A DNA stretch of 25,166 bases, from positions 1-25,166 of the forward strand of contig JBAYJY010000057.1 of NCBI GenBank assembly GCA_041664945.1, read 5' to 3'. Under the pieces are notes generated by a model that was given only the letters and a program-made list of their open reading frames with translations, ran no database searches and was not told the origin of the DNA. Of the stretch, positions 17,052-23,301 are shown piece after piece. The position numbers and the translations under genes are program-made. Within the stretch, counting starts at the first letter, position 1. Each line of letters starts with the position of its first letter. Source of the DNA: JBAYJY01 sp041664945 (GTDB lineage: Bacteria; UBP15; UBA6099).

Positions 17052-17510
17052 TCACAAATTCCCTTCGTATCTGAATTCCGAAGTGGCTGAAAGCGTTTGC
17101 GGAACGACTACATCGGCAAATCCTATAATAGATGCGTATGGCTGGTTGGCTATTGAAATTCTGATCGAATCAATATGAGACTGGCTTGGGAGCAGTTCAA
17201 TTATTATATGATCAGCGATGCCTGTTGTGAGTGTTGTAGGCAAACCGCGCAGTCTGCCGATTACAATCGCTTTGACTTCGGCGGCCCTCGTCGTATAATT
17301 CGAATCCCAGTCGCGTATTACGACCGCATCTCGCGACCCCTCTCGAACTGCATTGACATATGTTGTCTGAGTCCAAAGAAGGAAACCCCACTCCATAAGG
17401 CCAAGAAGCATCAAAAGCATTACCGGCAGCAGAATCGCGAATTCAACAACTGACTGGCCTTTGTTATTAACAAATAGTCGTTTGTGTTTTGTATTAACAT
17501 TAGTTTTCAT
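17052..17510 (-). CDS. tadE: TadE-like minor pseudopilin
   Basis: 152 residues with the TadE signature: a basic start, then NNKGQSVVEFAILLPVMLLMLLGLMEWGFLLW. G18 is followed by Q-S-V-V-E23, placing Glu at +5, as required by Tad prepilin peptidases. YVNAVREGSRDAVV follows the membrane helix, as in TadE proteins. It is processed probably by the peptidase encoded just upstream. AAGGGGTGA precedes the ATG by about 8 bases. It begins 13 bp after the tadV stop. Confidence 0.9.
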   Translation of the reverse strand: MKTNVNTKHKRLFVNNKGQSVVEFAILLPVMLLMLLGLMEWGFLLWTQTTYVNAVREGSRDAVVIRDWDSNYTTRAAEVKAIVIGRLRGLPTTLTTGIADHIIIELLPSQSHIDSIRISIANQPYASIIGFADVVVPQTLSATSEFRYEGNL

Positions 17511-17523
17511 TATTAATCACCCC

Positions 17524-18054
17524 TTACAGACTGAAAAAACGGCTGAATAACAGCGCCGTTAAAGTTCCCGCGGCGATTGCGCCAGCGTACGGAAATACCC
17601 GCTTAGCGTCTTGCTCTTTGTTATAAAGCTCGGACGGATTGATTCTATGAGCAAGAAGAGTGAATATCATTTTGATTCTGGACAACGTTTCTCTGCCTGA
17701 GCCGCGCGAGACAGCGATAAACAGAGCGATCAGGCCGCCTGAAAGAGCAGCGCCTATAAAAGCTACGAAAACAAAAGCAGACCCATTAAAAGCGCCAACC
17801 GCTGCGAGCATCTTAAGGTCCCCGCCGCCTATTCCGCCCATGATGTAAGGGATCAGCAACAGGCCGGCTCCGAGCGCAGCGCCAGATGCGGATGCGCTTA
17901 GTCCGCTATAGCCTGAAAAATAAACATTTAGCGCCATTCCTGCGACAATCGCTGAAATATTGAGCGAATTGGGTATTATTTTGAATCGCAAGTCGGAGGC
18001 CAACGACGCCGCGAGAAAGGCTATTAGGATTATGTCGCAGATAAGGATTTTCAT
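17524..18054 (-). CDS. tadV: Prepilin peptidase TadV/CpaA (A24 family)
   Basis: A polytopic inner-membrane aspartyl protease that cleaves Flp and TadE-type prepilins. 176 residues, the short form without an N-methylase domain. Catalytic Asp residues are D21 in SDLRFKIIPN and D79 in GGGDLK. Membrane helices cover most of the protein. AAGGAC lies about 8 bases upstream of the ATG. It is the first gene after the hairpin that follows flp, matching the usual Tad order of pilin then peptidase. Confidence 0.95.
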   Translation of the reverse strand: MKILICDIILIAFLAASLASDLRFKIIPNSLNISAIVAGMALNVYFSGYSGLSASASGAALGAGLLLIPYIMGGIGGGDLKMLAAVGAFNGSAFVFVAFIGAALSGGLIALFIAVSRGSGRETLSRIKMIFTLLAHRINPSELYNKEQDAKRVFPYAGAIAAGTLTALLFSRFFSL

Positions 18055-18077
18055 TTTCAGTGTCCTTAAAGTAAAAT

Positions 18078-18106
18078 GCCGTCCGCCCGCAATGCGGGCG
18101 GACGGC
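18078..18106 (-). terminator. Strong hairpin between flp and tadV; likely partial terminator or mRNA-stabilising 3' end
   Basis: A perfect 13-bp GC-rich stem, GCCGTCCGCCCGC (18078-18090) with GCGGGCGGACGGC (18094-18106), and a 3-base loop. On the minus strand it is followed by ATTTTAC, an interrupted U-tract. That suits partial termination after flp with read-through into the assembly genes. The hairpin is certain; the efficiency is inferred. Confidence 0.8.
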
Positions 18107-18121
18107 TATTTTTAAGACAGC

Positions 18122-18307
18122 TTACTGAGGCGGCTGTTGCGCCTGTTGCAGAGTGCCTGTCGCGTTGGTGAAAACCCCCGCGATCTGGTTGCGGAACGCT
18201 ATCACGACAGCGATAATCGCCACCGCGACGAGTGCGAGAATGAGCGCGTACTCCGTCATCCCCTGCCCTCTCTCATCGGTCCACAGGCTCTTCAGGAAGG
18301 CTAACAT
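18122..18307 (-). CDS. flp: Flp-family pilin
   Basis: The major pilin subunit, 61 residues. The leader MLAFLKSLWTDERG ends at G14. Predicted cleavage G14|Q15 leaves QGMTEYALILALVAVAIIAVV, with Glu at +5 and Tyr at +6, the Flp hallmark. The short C-terminal tail (FTNATGTLQQAQQPPQ) is Gln/Pro-rich. The mature length of about 47 residues is typical. I chose ATG 18307: AAGGGG (18316-18321) is 8 bases upstream, and a longer frame upstream would translate the riboswitch leader. It is flanked by a riboswitch-terminator leader on one side and a strong hairpin on the other. Only one flp copy is seen in the window. Confidence 0.95.
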   Translation of the reverse strand: MLAFLKSLWTDERGQGMTEYALILALVAVAIIAVVIAFRNQIAGVFTNATGTLQQAQQPPQ

Positions 18308-18329
18308 GTCGTTCACCCCTTTCTGTTGA

Positions 18330-18445
18330 GCCGAAGTTTTCTTGTATTGCCTCCTGTTACGAAAAACCCGCCTGTCTTTGGCTGCCTCAGGCGGGTTTTC
18401 GAATGCGTCGCGTGTTAAGCCGCTTCGCAAGGCGAAAACTTCGGC
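18330..18445 (-). repeat. 12-base inverted repeat spanning the terminator in the flp leader
   Basis: On the minus strand GCCGAAGTTTTC (18445 to 18434) at the 3' side of the aptamer is perfectly complementary to GAAAACTTCGGC (18341 to 18330), just upstream of the flp ribosome-binding site. The arms enclose the intrinsic terminator. The arm at 18434-18445 also supplies the 3' strand of the aptamer's closing helix, so the two pairings compete. Confidence 0.85.
18360..18401 (-). terminator. Intrinsic terminator in the flp leader (riboswitch expression platform)
   Basis: On the minus strand AAAACCCGCCTG (18399 to 18388) pairs with CAGGCGGGTTTT (18374 to 18363), a 12-bp stem with a 13-base loop, and the U-tract TTTTT follows directly. 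It lies between the riboswitch aptamer and the flp start codon, so it can stop transcription before the pilus operon. Confidence 0.88.
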
Positions 18446-18558
18446 AGCCCGGCTGACTTAGTTCATCTTCCCTTCCCATTTTTCTTTTCGGGTCGGCCGG
18501 GATGAACCTTAGCCCCGTAGCTTTGCGCCCCAGCCTTTCGACTGGTTTGCCTTTTTCG
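18433..18558 (-). ncRNA. Class I cyclic-di-GMP riboswitch (GEMM-I) upstream of flp
   Basis: Read on the minus strand, the aptamer has the GEMM-I landmarks in order. GGCAAACC is at 18551-18544. A stem CCAGTC-GAAA-GGCTGG carries the GAAA tetraloop that docks in this fold. CGCAAAGCTACGGGGCTAAGG follows. A variable stem GTTCATC/GATGAAC comes next with a long internal insert, then CTAAGTCAGCCGGGCTGCCGAA. A closing helix CGAAAA (18558-18553) with TTTTCG (18438-18433) completes it. The base before GGCAAACC's second G is a G-type position that I take to be the ligand-contacting G of c-di-GMP binders, rather than the A of cGAMP variants; this alignment is by eye. It precedes a terminator and flp, so it likely controls the whole pilus operon. 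Confidence 0.93.
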
Positions 18559-18567
18559 GTTTCACTT

Positions 18568-18595
18568 ATATTATTCCCGCTTTCCCCTTGCTCAA
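18568..18595 (-). promoter_or_regulatory. Candidate promoter for the riboswitch-flp-tad operon
   Basis: On the minus strand TTGAGC (18595-18590) and TAATAT (18573-18568) are separated by 16 bases. Predicted initiation near 18561 falls a few bases before the aptamer's closing helix, as expected for a riboswitch leader. The boxes are moderate matches to sigma-70 consensus. Confidence 0.5.
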
Positions 18596-18757
18596 ACGAG
18601 ACTTACGTCACATTTGTTATTATTTTATTAAAAGGCGTTTTGGGGGTTAATATTCAGTACGCCGGGTTAATCGGAAGCAAATTTGCAAGCTTAGCTTATG
18701 CGCAACATAATCGCTAAATAGCGACTCCGTTATAAAAACTGCGCGGGATGCTGTATT
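18596..18757. other. Spacer between the thioredoxin-fold gene and the pilus promoter
   Basis: No gene is seen. It contains a palindrome GCAAATTTGC (18678-18687) and a short self-complementary TCGCTAAATAGCGA (18712-18725). Neither is followed by a convincing U-tract on the minus strand, so no clear terminator for the upstream minus-strand operon was found. Confidence 0.4.
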
Positions 18758-19855
18758 CTAACGCTTGCTTTTTGAAGGGAGGGGTTTTGATTTTGTTTCA
18801 ATCGAATCGAAAACAGCGTCGAGCCTTTTCTCGATCGTCACATAGCCAAGTTCGTTTGTGAAGACGTCTTCGATCCGGCCGTCTTTGCCGATGACGAAAA
18901 TCGTCGGCACGCTTTTTACGTTGTATAGCTTCCCTACCGCGCTGTCGACATCGTCGAGGAAAGAAAAACCGGCTTGTGTTTCATTTTGCAGCTTGCGCGA
19001 TTCGTCCATCTGGCTCTGGCCGTAGATCGACGAAGCAGCGAGAATGACGTAATTGTATTTTTTACGTATCTCAGGCGTGTAAAAATCGTTGAGGATTCTG
19101 ATTATCGTTTTGCTTTCAGGAGAATACGAGTGCCAGAAAAGAAGCACAACATTCATTTTGTTCCTGTATTCTTCGAGTGAGAAACTCTTGCCGTTGATCG
19201 ATCCGATTTGGAATTGAGGAGCTTTTGTTCCGATCATTTCTTTAAGGCGCAGGTCGTTTGTCATAGGCATAAACTGAATAGGAGGAATTCTTTTGCCCGT
19301 TCTAAGAGCATCAATCATGGATAATAGAGACATATTTCTAACGGGCTTATCAGCAAAAATAATTTGTCTCGCGGCGAGGCGTCCGTTTTTATCGATAAGG
19401 AAGAAATTAGGAGCCGAGGTTGCGGCGAATTTCCTTGCCACAAAAAGATTAGAATCCATGATGACAGGCAATAAGAGTTTTCGTTCAGAGAGAGCTTCGG
19501 AAATCAGTTCCTGTTCCGATTCATTCGCTCGGACGGATGTTATGAGAATGACGGTTTTGGAGCGGTTGTTTTTCTTAATGAAGTCATCAACCGCTTTTAT
19601 CTGGTCGAGGCAAAGCTCGCATGAGTTGATCCAGAAAGCCAAGACGACGACTTTTTTGCCGCGGTATGATTTTATATCTACCGCGCCGCCTCGAAGTTCC
19701 TTTTGAGGAGCGAGATTGACGATATCGCCGGAAGAAAAAGGCTCGACAAATTCCTGAGAACGCGCGCGGCCTTCAAATGAACAAATAAGAAGCGTCGAGA
19801 TAAATAAAATAAAAATGGCGGATTTAGGTCTGCGCAATGTGTTGTCTCTAATCAT
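18758..19855 (-). CDS. Exported tandem thioredoxin-fold (TlpA/ResA-like) protein, second domain lacking the CxxC
   Basis: 365 residues with an N-terminal signal or anchor segment (SAIFILFISTLLICSF). Domain 1 (~45-185) is TlpA-like: VVVLAFWINSCELCLDQI gives the redox pair C79-x-x-C82, and TSAPNFFLID supplies the cis-proline (P149). Domain 2 (~205-350) repeats the fold: GTKAPQFQIGSINGKSFSLEE, then LLFWHSYSPESK, where the CxxC positions are S245-P-E-S248, and SVPTIFVIGKDG (P317). Thus only the first domain can do thiol-disulfide exchange; the second may bind substrate. The C-terminus is basic. Its ATG overlaps the stop of the M48 protease gene by 4 bp (ATGA), indicating translational coupling. 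Likely periplasmic. Confidence 0.85.
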   Translation of the reverse strand: MIRDNTLRRPKSAIFILFISTLLICSFEGRARSQEFVEPFSSGDIVNLAPQKELRGGAVDIKSYRGKKVVVLAFWINSCELCLDQIKAVDDFIKKNNRSKTVILITSVRANESEQELISEALSERKLLLPVIMDSNLFVARKFAATSAPNFFLIDKNGRLAARQIIFADKPVRNMSLLSMIDALRTGKRIPPIQFMPMTNDLRLKEMIGTKAPQFQIGSINGKSFSLEEYRNKMNVVLLFWHSYSPESKTIIRILNDFYTPEIRKKYNYVILAASSIYGQSQMDESRKLQNETQAGFSFLDDVDSAVGKLYNVKSVPTIFVIGKDGRIEDVFTNELGYVTIEKRLDAVFDSIETKSKPLPSKSKR

Positions 19856-20571
19856 CTTTTTTCAAATTGTTTGTAAAGGTCCAAAAGGCTCTGGTCCGCC
19901 ATTATTTCATCGCAGTATTTCAAAGTGGGCCATGTTGTGCAATCTCGAACGAGAAGCACTTTGAAGTTTTCGACGCGCTCATTGTTGACCGGGTGAGTGC
20001 CGAAATACTGTTCCATGGCGCTGCCGCCTTGTTTATATTTCTGTTGAAGCGACTCCCAGAATTTCCAAGCGGCACGAGGGTCGAAGCCGGCTTGCCACAT
20101 ATAAAGCAGGCCGCGGCTGTCCGCCTCGCGCTCGTGTTTTCTGCTTTGTTTGGATGAGAGAGCCGCGCCGGCGATGTCGCCGACAGTTCCGCCTATCGCC
20201 TCGGACGCTATAGTCGAAATGACGCTGTTGAAAATGCTTCTCTTTATGTGCTGCGCGGAAACGTGCGCCATTTCATGCGCGCATACTACCGCCAACTCGT
20301 TTTCATCGCGAACAAAATTCATCATCCCCATGAAAATCGTAATATTGTTTTTCATGTCGGCATATGCATTGATTTCGTTTTCTTTTGTAACTCTTATTCC
20401 TTGTAACTTGTCCGGTCTTTCCAGCAGCGGTTTGAGTGGCATGCATACTTTTTCAGCGGCCTTCTGCGCATCTTCCAATTCAGGAGTCTGTTTATCTTCC
20501 GCCGCGAGCGCGCAGGAAGAAATAAACAAAAATACAAATAGACCCGTTAAAATCATTTTAGCCATATTCAT
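19852..20571 (-). CDS. M48-family zinc metalloprotease, exported
   Basis: 239 residues. The zinc motif HEMAH is at 99-103 (VVCAHEMAHVSAQH), and the third-ligand region HEREADSRGLLYMWQAGFDP supplies E149. This is the BepA/LoiP-like, small periplasmic M48 type. The N-terminus has a signal segment with LFISSC, which fits a lipobox (Cys20), but ALAA just after could also be a signal peptidase I site, so lipidation is uncertain. An in-frame GTG at 20580 is only one base from AGGA; the ATG at 20571 is 10 bases from it and was chosen. It is coupled to the downstream thioredoxin-fold gene, suggesting a shared role in envelope protein quality control (inference). Confidence 0.9.
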   Translation of the reverse strand: MNMAKMILTGLFVFLFISSCALAAEDKQTPELEDAQKAAEKVCMPLKPLLERPDKLQGIRVTKENEINAYADMKNNITIFMGMMNFVRDENELAVVCAHEMAHVSAQHIKRSIFNSVISTIASEAIGGTVGDIAGAALSSKQSRKHEREADSRGLLYMWQAGFDPRAAWKFWESLQQKYKQGGSAMEQYFGTHPVNNERVENFKVLLVRDCTTWPTLKYCDEIMADQSLLDLYKQFEKR

Positions 20572-20615
20572 AAATGTCACTTCCTACTCGCCGATTTACA
20601 AAAGTTACTGACAAT

Positions 20616-20644
20616 ATTTTAACCTCGAACAGAAAATAGTTCAA
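20616..20644 (-). promoter_or_regulatory. Sigma-70-type promoter for the M48 protease operon
   Basis: On the minus strand TTGAAC (20644-20639) and TAAAAT (20621-20616) are separated by exactly 17 bases, about 45 bases before the start codon. Confidence 0.65.
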
Positions 20645-20775
20645 ACAGACAACATTTCTTATTAATGTTTTACGGATGGCGAATCTGACACAAAAGAAAA
20701 AAAAGATTTCGGCTGGGATAACGCGAATAAAAAATTATTTGAACGCGCGCGCAATATAAAAAAACAACAGCAGGG

Positions 20776-21168
20776 TTATTCAGCGATGATTCGAATTGAG
20801 CGTCCCTCTTCTCCGTCGCCTGAATGGAGTTCGATATGCTTTCCTGTTTCGAGTGAACTGAGAACCTCGTCCAGAGTGGAATCAGAACCTGGAATTGAAG
20901 AGTCCTTCGGAATGAACCTGAAAAAGAGGCGAAGGAGGGACATAGGAATCCGAATAGGAGTCAGGCTTTTGTATTTACCTGCGGAAGAAGTGCGTATTTC
21001 GACGCTGATCCAGCGAGGGCCGCCTGTGACGCGAGTCGCGGCTCCGGTTGCGACGCCTGTCGTTTCTGAACGGTCGAGCGCCTCTATCAGGCGAACGCCT
21101 TGTTCGGGAGATATCTTGCCTTCTCTGATCAGCGTCAGTATTTCAAGTTTTTCGTTGTTGTCGCTCAT
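20776..21168 (-). CDS. SHOCT-like domain protein, partner of the DUF2089 regulator
   Basis: 130 residues from ATG 21168 (GGAG about 8 bases upstream; a longer frame would overlap the preceding gene). Residues ~5-35 (EKLEILTLIREGKISPEQGVRLIEAL) form the short helical motif found in SHOCT-like and YvlB/LiaX-type proteins. The rest is a small alpha/beta region (WISVEIRTSSAGKYKSLTPIRIPMSLLRLFFRFIP, then DEVLSSLETGKHIELHSGDGEEGRSIRIIAE). No membrane segment or catalytic motif is evident. The helical motif closely resembles the end of the neighbouring DUF2089 protein, 16 bp upstream. In other bacteria such pairs occur in envelope-stress contexts; the role here is inferred. Confidence 0.75.
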   Translation of the reverse strand: MSDNNEKLEILTLIREGKISPEQGVRLIEALDRSETTGVATGAATRVTGGPRWISVEIRTSSAGKYKSLTPIRIPMSLLRLFFRFIPKDSSIPGSDSTLDEVLSSLETGKHIELHSGDGEEGRSIRIIAE

Positions 21169-21184
21169 GAATCCGTCTCCGGGG

Positions 21185-21559
21185 TCACAGTTCTTCAATT
21201 AGCGCAGCTCCTTCGTCAGGCGTAATTTCGCCCCGCTTTATAGATTCGATAATTTCCATCCTTCGGCGGCGACGAATGTCAGGGTCCGCCTTTTGAATCT
21301 TCTTGTCCAGTTTTGCCACAATCGCATCCAATTTGTTTCGGACCGTAGGATAAGATACGCCAAGCCGCTTTTCCATCTCTTTGATGTTGCCTCGCGCAAC
21401 GACGAATAATTCTACAAAGCGTCGTTCTTCATCTGTCAGATCTGAAAAAAGGCCGTGGCCGAAAGTGCCCTCTATCGATGTGCTGCATTCCGGACATGTG
21501 AGCCGCGATATTACAAGCGGACTATTGCATACCGGGCAATGACTTACAGCTCGCTTCAT
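21185..21559 (-). CDS. DUF2089 family zinc-ribbon HTH regulator
   Basis: 124 residues from ATG 21559, chosen over the ATG six bases upstream because GAGAGG is 6 bases from the former and abuts the latter. The N-terminal zinc ribbon has two CxxC pairs (CPVCNSPLVISRLTCPEC). The middle is a sigma-region-4-like HTH (LTDEERRFVELFVVARGNIKEMEKRLGVSYPTVRNKLDAI). The C-terminal RRRRRMEIIESIKRGEITPDEGAALIEEL contains the SHOCT-like motif shared with the next gene. Probably a DNA-binding regulator. It is divergent from the response-regulator gene across about 110 bp. Confidence 0.88.
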   Translation of the reverse strand: MKRAVSHCPVCNSPLVISRLTCPECSTSIEGTFGHGLFSDLTDEERRFVELFVVARGNIKEMEKRLGVSYPTVRNKLDAIVAKLDKKIQKADPDIRRRRRMEIIESIKRGEITPDEGAALIEEL

Positions 21560-21601
21560 AATCATCCTCTCGCTTATGGAGTCGCGCCTGCGGATCCATT
21601 G

Positions 21602-21629
21602 TTGACTTTTCCTCTGAATATCTTACAAT
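21602..21629 (+). promoter_or_regulatory. Sigma-70-type promoter for the receiver-protein gene
   Basis: TTGACT (21602-21607) and TACAAT (21624-21629) are separated by 16 bases, about 40 bases before the ATG at 21670. It lies in a divergent intergenic region, so regulators bound here could affect both directions. Confidence 0.7.
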
Positions 21630-21669
21630 ATATTTAATTATTATTAAACACTCTTGGGAAAAGTACGTT

Positions 21670-22101
21670 ATGGATGAAAAAAATACCAATATCCTCGTTA
21701 TAGAAGACGATAAAGACACTAATGACATCATTTTGACAATACTTAATGACGCGGGATTCTCTCCGTTTCCGGCATATGACGGCGAGGAAGGACTGCAAAA
21801 AGCCGAATCAGAGCAGCCGGATGTGATTATTCTCGATTTAATGCTGCCGAAAATCAACGGCCTCGAAGTTTGCCGTATCCTTAACTCTAATGAAAAAACA
21901 CGCGCTATTCCGGTTATTATACTCACTGCGAAGAGAGAGCTTTCTACGAAGCTGTCTTCATTTGTCGCAGGAGCGAAACGTTTCATTACAAAACCATTTG
22001 AAAGCCAAGACCTCGTGAATGAAATACGCCGCACGATACGACAAAAGGAAATCGCACAGAACATCGGAGAGATGTCTGAAGAACCCCATAATTCGCAATA
22101 A
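21670..22101 (+). CDS. Stand-alone response-regulator receiver protein
   Basis: 143 residues, essentially one CheY-like receiver domain plus a short tail. The acidic pocket is D13-D14, the phospho-acceptor D56 is in VIILDLMLP, the switch Thr is T86 in IILTA, and the conserved Lys K108 is in ITKPF. All are present, so phosphorylation is expected. No output domain is attached: the last ~20 residues (IAQNIGEMSEEPHNSQ) are polar and probably flexible, so it signals through protein-protein contact. No histidine kinase gene is nearby. GGGAAAAG lies shortly before the ATG. Confidence 0.93.
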   Translation: MDEKNTNILVIEDDKDTNDIILTILNDAGFSPFPAYDGEEGLQKAESEQPDVIILDLMLPKINGLEVCRILNSNEKTRAIPVIILTAKRELSTKLSSFVAGAKRFITKPFESQDLVNEIRRTIRQKEIAQNIGEMSEEPHNSQ

Positions 22102-22275
22102 CTTCCGATTTAATCTTTTACATAATTCTCTTCGGCATAAATACCTGTCGCCTCAATCATGATTTTTGATTTTTAGCTGTTGATGGACTAAAATAACGTT
22201 ATCTCAGGCATTGGACTCATATTCAACGTCCTTCGCCCATAAAACAAAAGTTGGAATTGAAAGGATCTGAATTTT

Positions 22276-23301
22276 TTGAAACATTTAGTAACCGGCGGAG
22301 CCGGTTTCATAGGCAGCAACACAGTCGGCAGGCTCATCTGCGAAGGGAATGACGTTGCGGTTTTCGATAATATGTCTCGAAAAGGCGCCGCGGAAAATGT
22401 GGCGTGGCTGCGAAAACAAGGAAATTTCAGACTTTACCGGGATGATGTTCGAGACGCCGGCGCAGTATTGAAGGCGGTTCGCAGAGAGAAACCGGATGTG
22501 ATTATACACCTCGCGTCACAGGTAGCGGTAACTACGTCCGTAAAGGATCCTCGCGCTGATTTCGAGATTAACGCAGCAGGCGCTTTCAACGTTCTCGAAG
22601 CGGTTAGGAACACGAACCCAGCAATGATTTTAATTTTTGCGTCGACAAATAAAGTTTACGGCGGCATGGAAAATATTAAGATCGTCGAAAAAAATGGGAG
22701 GTACGGATACCATGACTTTCCAGGCGGCATCTCAGAATCCTCAACGCTGGACTTTCATTCTCCTTACGGATGCTCTAAGGGCGCGGCCGATCAATACGTC
22801 AGAGACTATCACAGAATTTATGGAATCCCAAGCGTAGTCGTTCGCCAGTCATGCATATACGGATGTCGGCAATTCGGCATAGAGGATCAGGGATGGGTCG
22901 CTTGGTTTACAACAGCGGCGATCCTCGGAAAGCCGATCAACATTTACGGAGACGGCAAACAAACACGCGACATTCTTTACGTCGATGACTTAGTCGATTT
23001 TTATTTGAAAGCGATAAAGAAGATAAAAACAACCGCAGGAAGAATCTACAATGTGGGCGGCGGACCTGACCGGCAAATGTCGCTGCTCGATTTAATCGTT
23101 ATGATTGAGAAGTTGCTCGGCAGACAAATAAAAGTCAACTATTGTGAAGCGAGGCCAGGCGACCAGAAAGTGTATGTCAGCGACATTACGAAAGCGCGCG
23201 AGGATTTGAATTGGCGGCCGAAAATCGGCGTAAAGCAAGGCATTGCAAAGCTGGCATCTTGGGTTGTCGATAACAAGAAGCTTCTCAATGATATGTTTTG
23301 A
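22276..23301 (+). CDS. NAD-dependent sugar-nucleotide epimerase, CDP-paratose 2-epimerase-like (extended SDR)
   Basis: 341 residues. Rossmann motif GGAGFIGS (7-14), ASTNKVYGG (122-130) and the catalytic YGCSK (Y164, K168) are present. HSPYGCSKGAADQYVRDY and RQSCIYGCRQFGIEDQGWVAWF closely resemble CDP-paratose/tyvelose 2-epimerases, which act on CDP-linked 3,6-dideoxyhexoses for surface polysaccharide. The start is TTG at 22276: it is the only start that keeps the whole nucleotide-binding motif at the usual distance, and AAGGAT lies 9 bases upstream. No other CDP-sugar gene is in the window, so the exact substrate is uncertain and related GDP- or UDP-sugar epimerization is possible. Confidence 0.85.
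   Translation: MKHLVTGGAGFIGSNTVGRLICEGNDVAVFDNMSRKGAAENVAWLRKQGNFRLYRDDVRDAGAVLKAVRREKPDVIIHLASQVAVTTSVKDPRADFEINAAGAFNVLEAVRNTNPAMILIFASTNKVYGGMENIKIVEKNGRYGYHDFPGGISESSTLDFHSPYGCSKGAADQYVRDYHRIYGIPSVVVRQSCIYGCRQFGIEDQGWVAWFTTAAILGKPINIYGDGKQTRDILYVDDLVDFYLKAIKKIKTTAGRIYNVGGGPDRQMSLLDLIVMIEKLLGRQIKVNYCEARPGDQKVYVSDITKAREDLNWRPKIGVKQGIAKLASWVVDNKKLLNDMF

Noticed and set aside
18350..18355. AGGAGG on the minus strand in the flp leader as the ribosome-binding site of a leader peptide
   Set aside because: No ATG, GTG or TTG lies at a usable distance downstream; it may instead take part in leader folding.
18308..18430. 41-residue N-terminal extension of flp
   Set aside because: It would translate through the terminator hairpin and give a leader far too long for an Flp pilin.
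21522..22064. 180-residue minus-strand open frame covering the receiver-protein gene
   Set aside because: It opposes a gene with all receiver-domain residues intact and overlaps the DUF2089 start; composition is not protein-like.
22102..22275. Promoter for the epimerase gene (TTGGAC at 22211 with CATAAA at 22238)
   Set aside because: The 21-base spacing is too long and the -10 is poor; no convincing promoter was found here.
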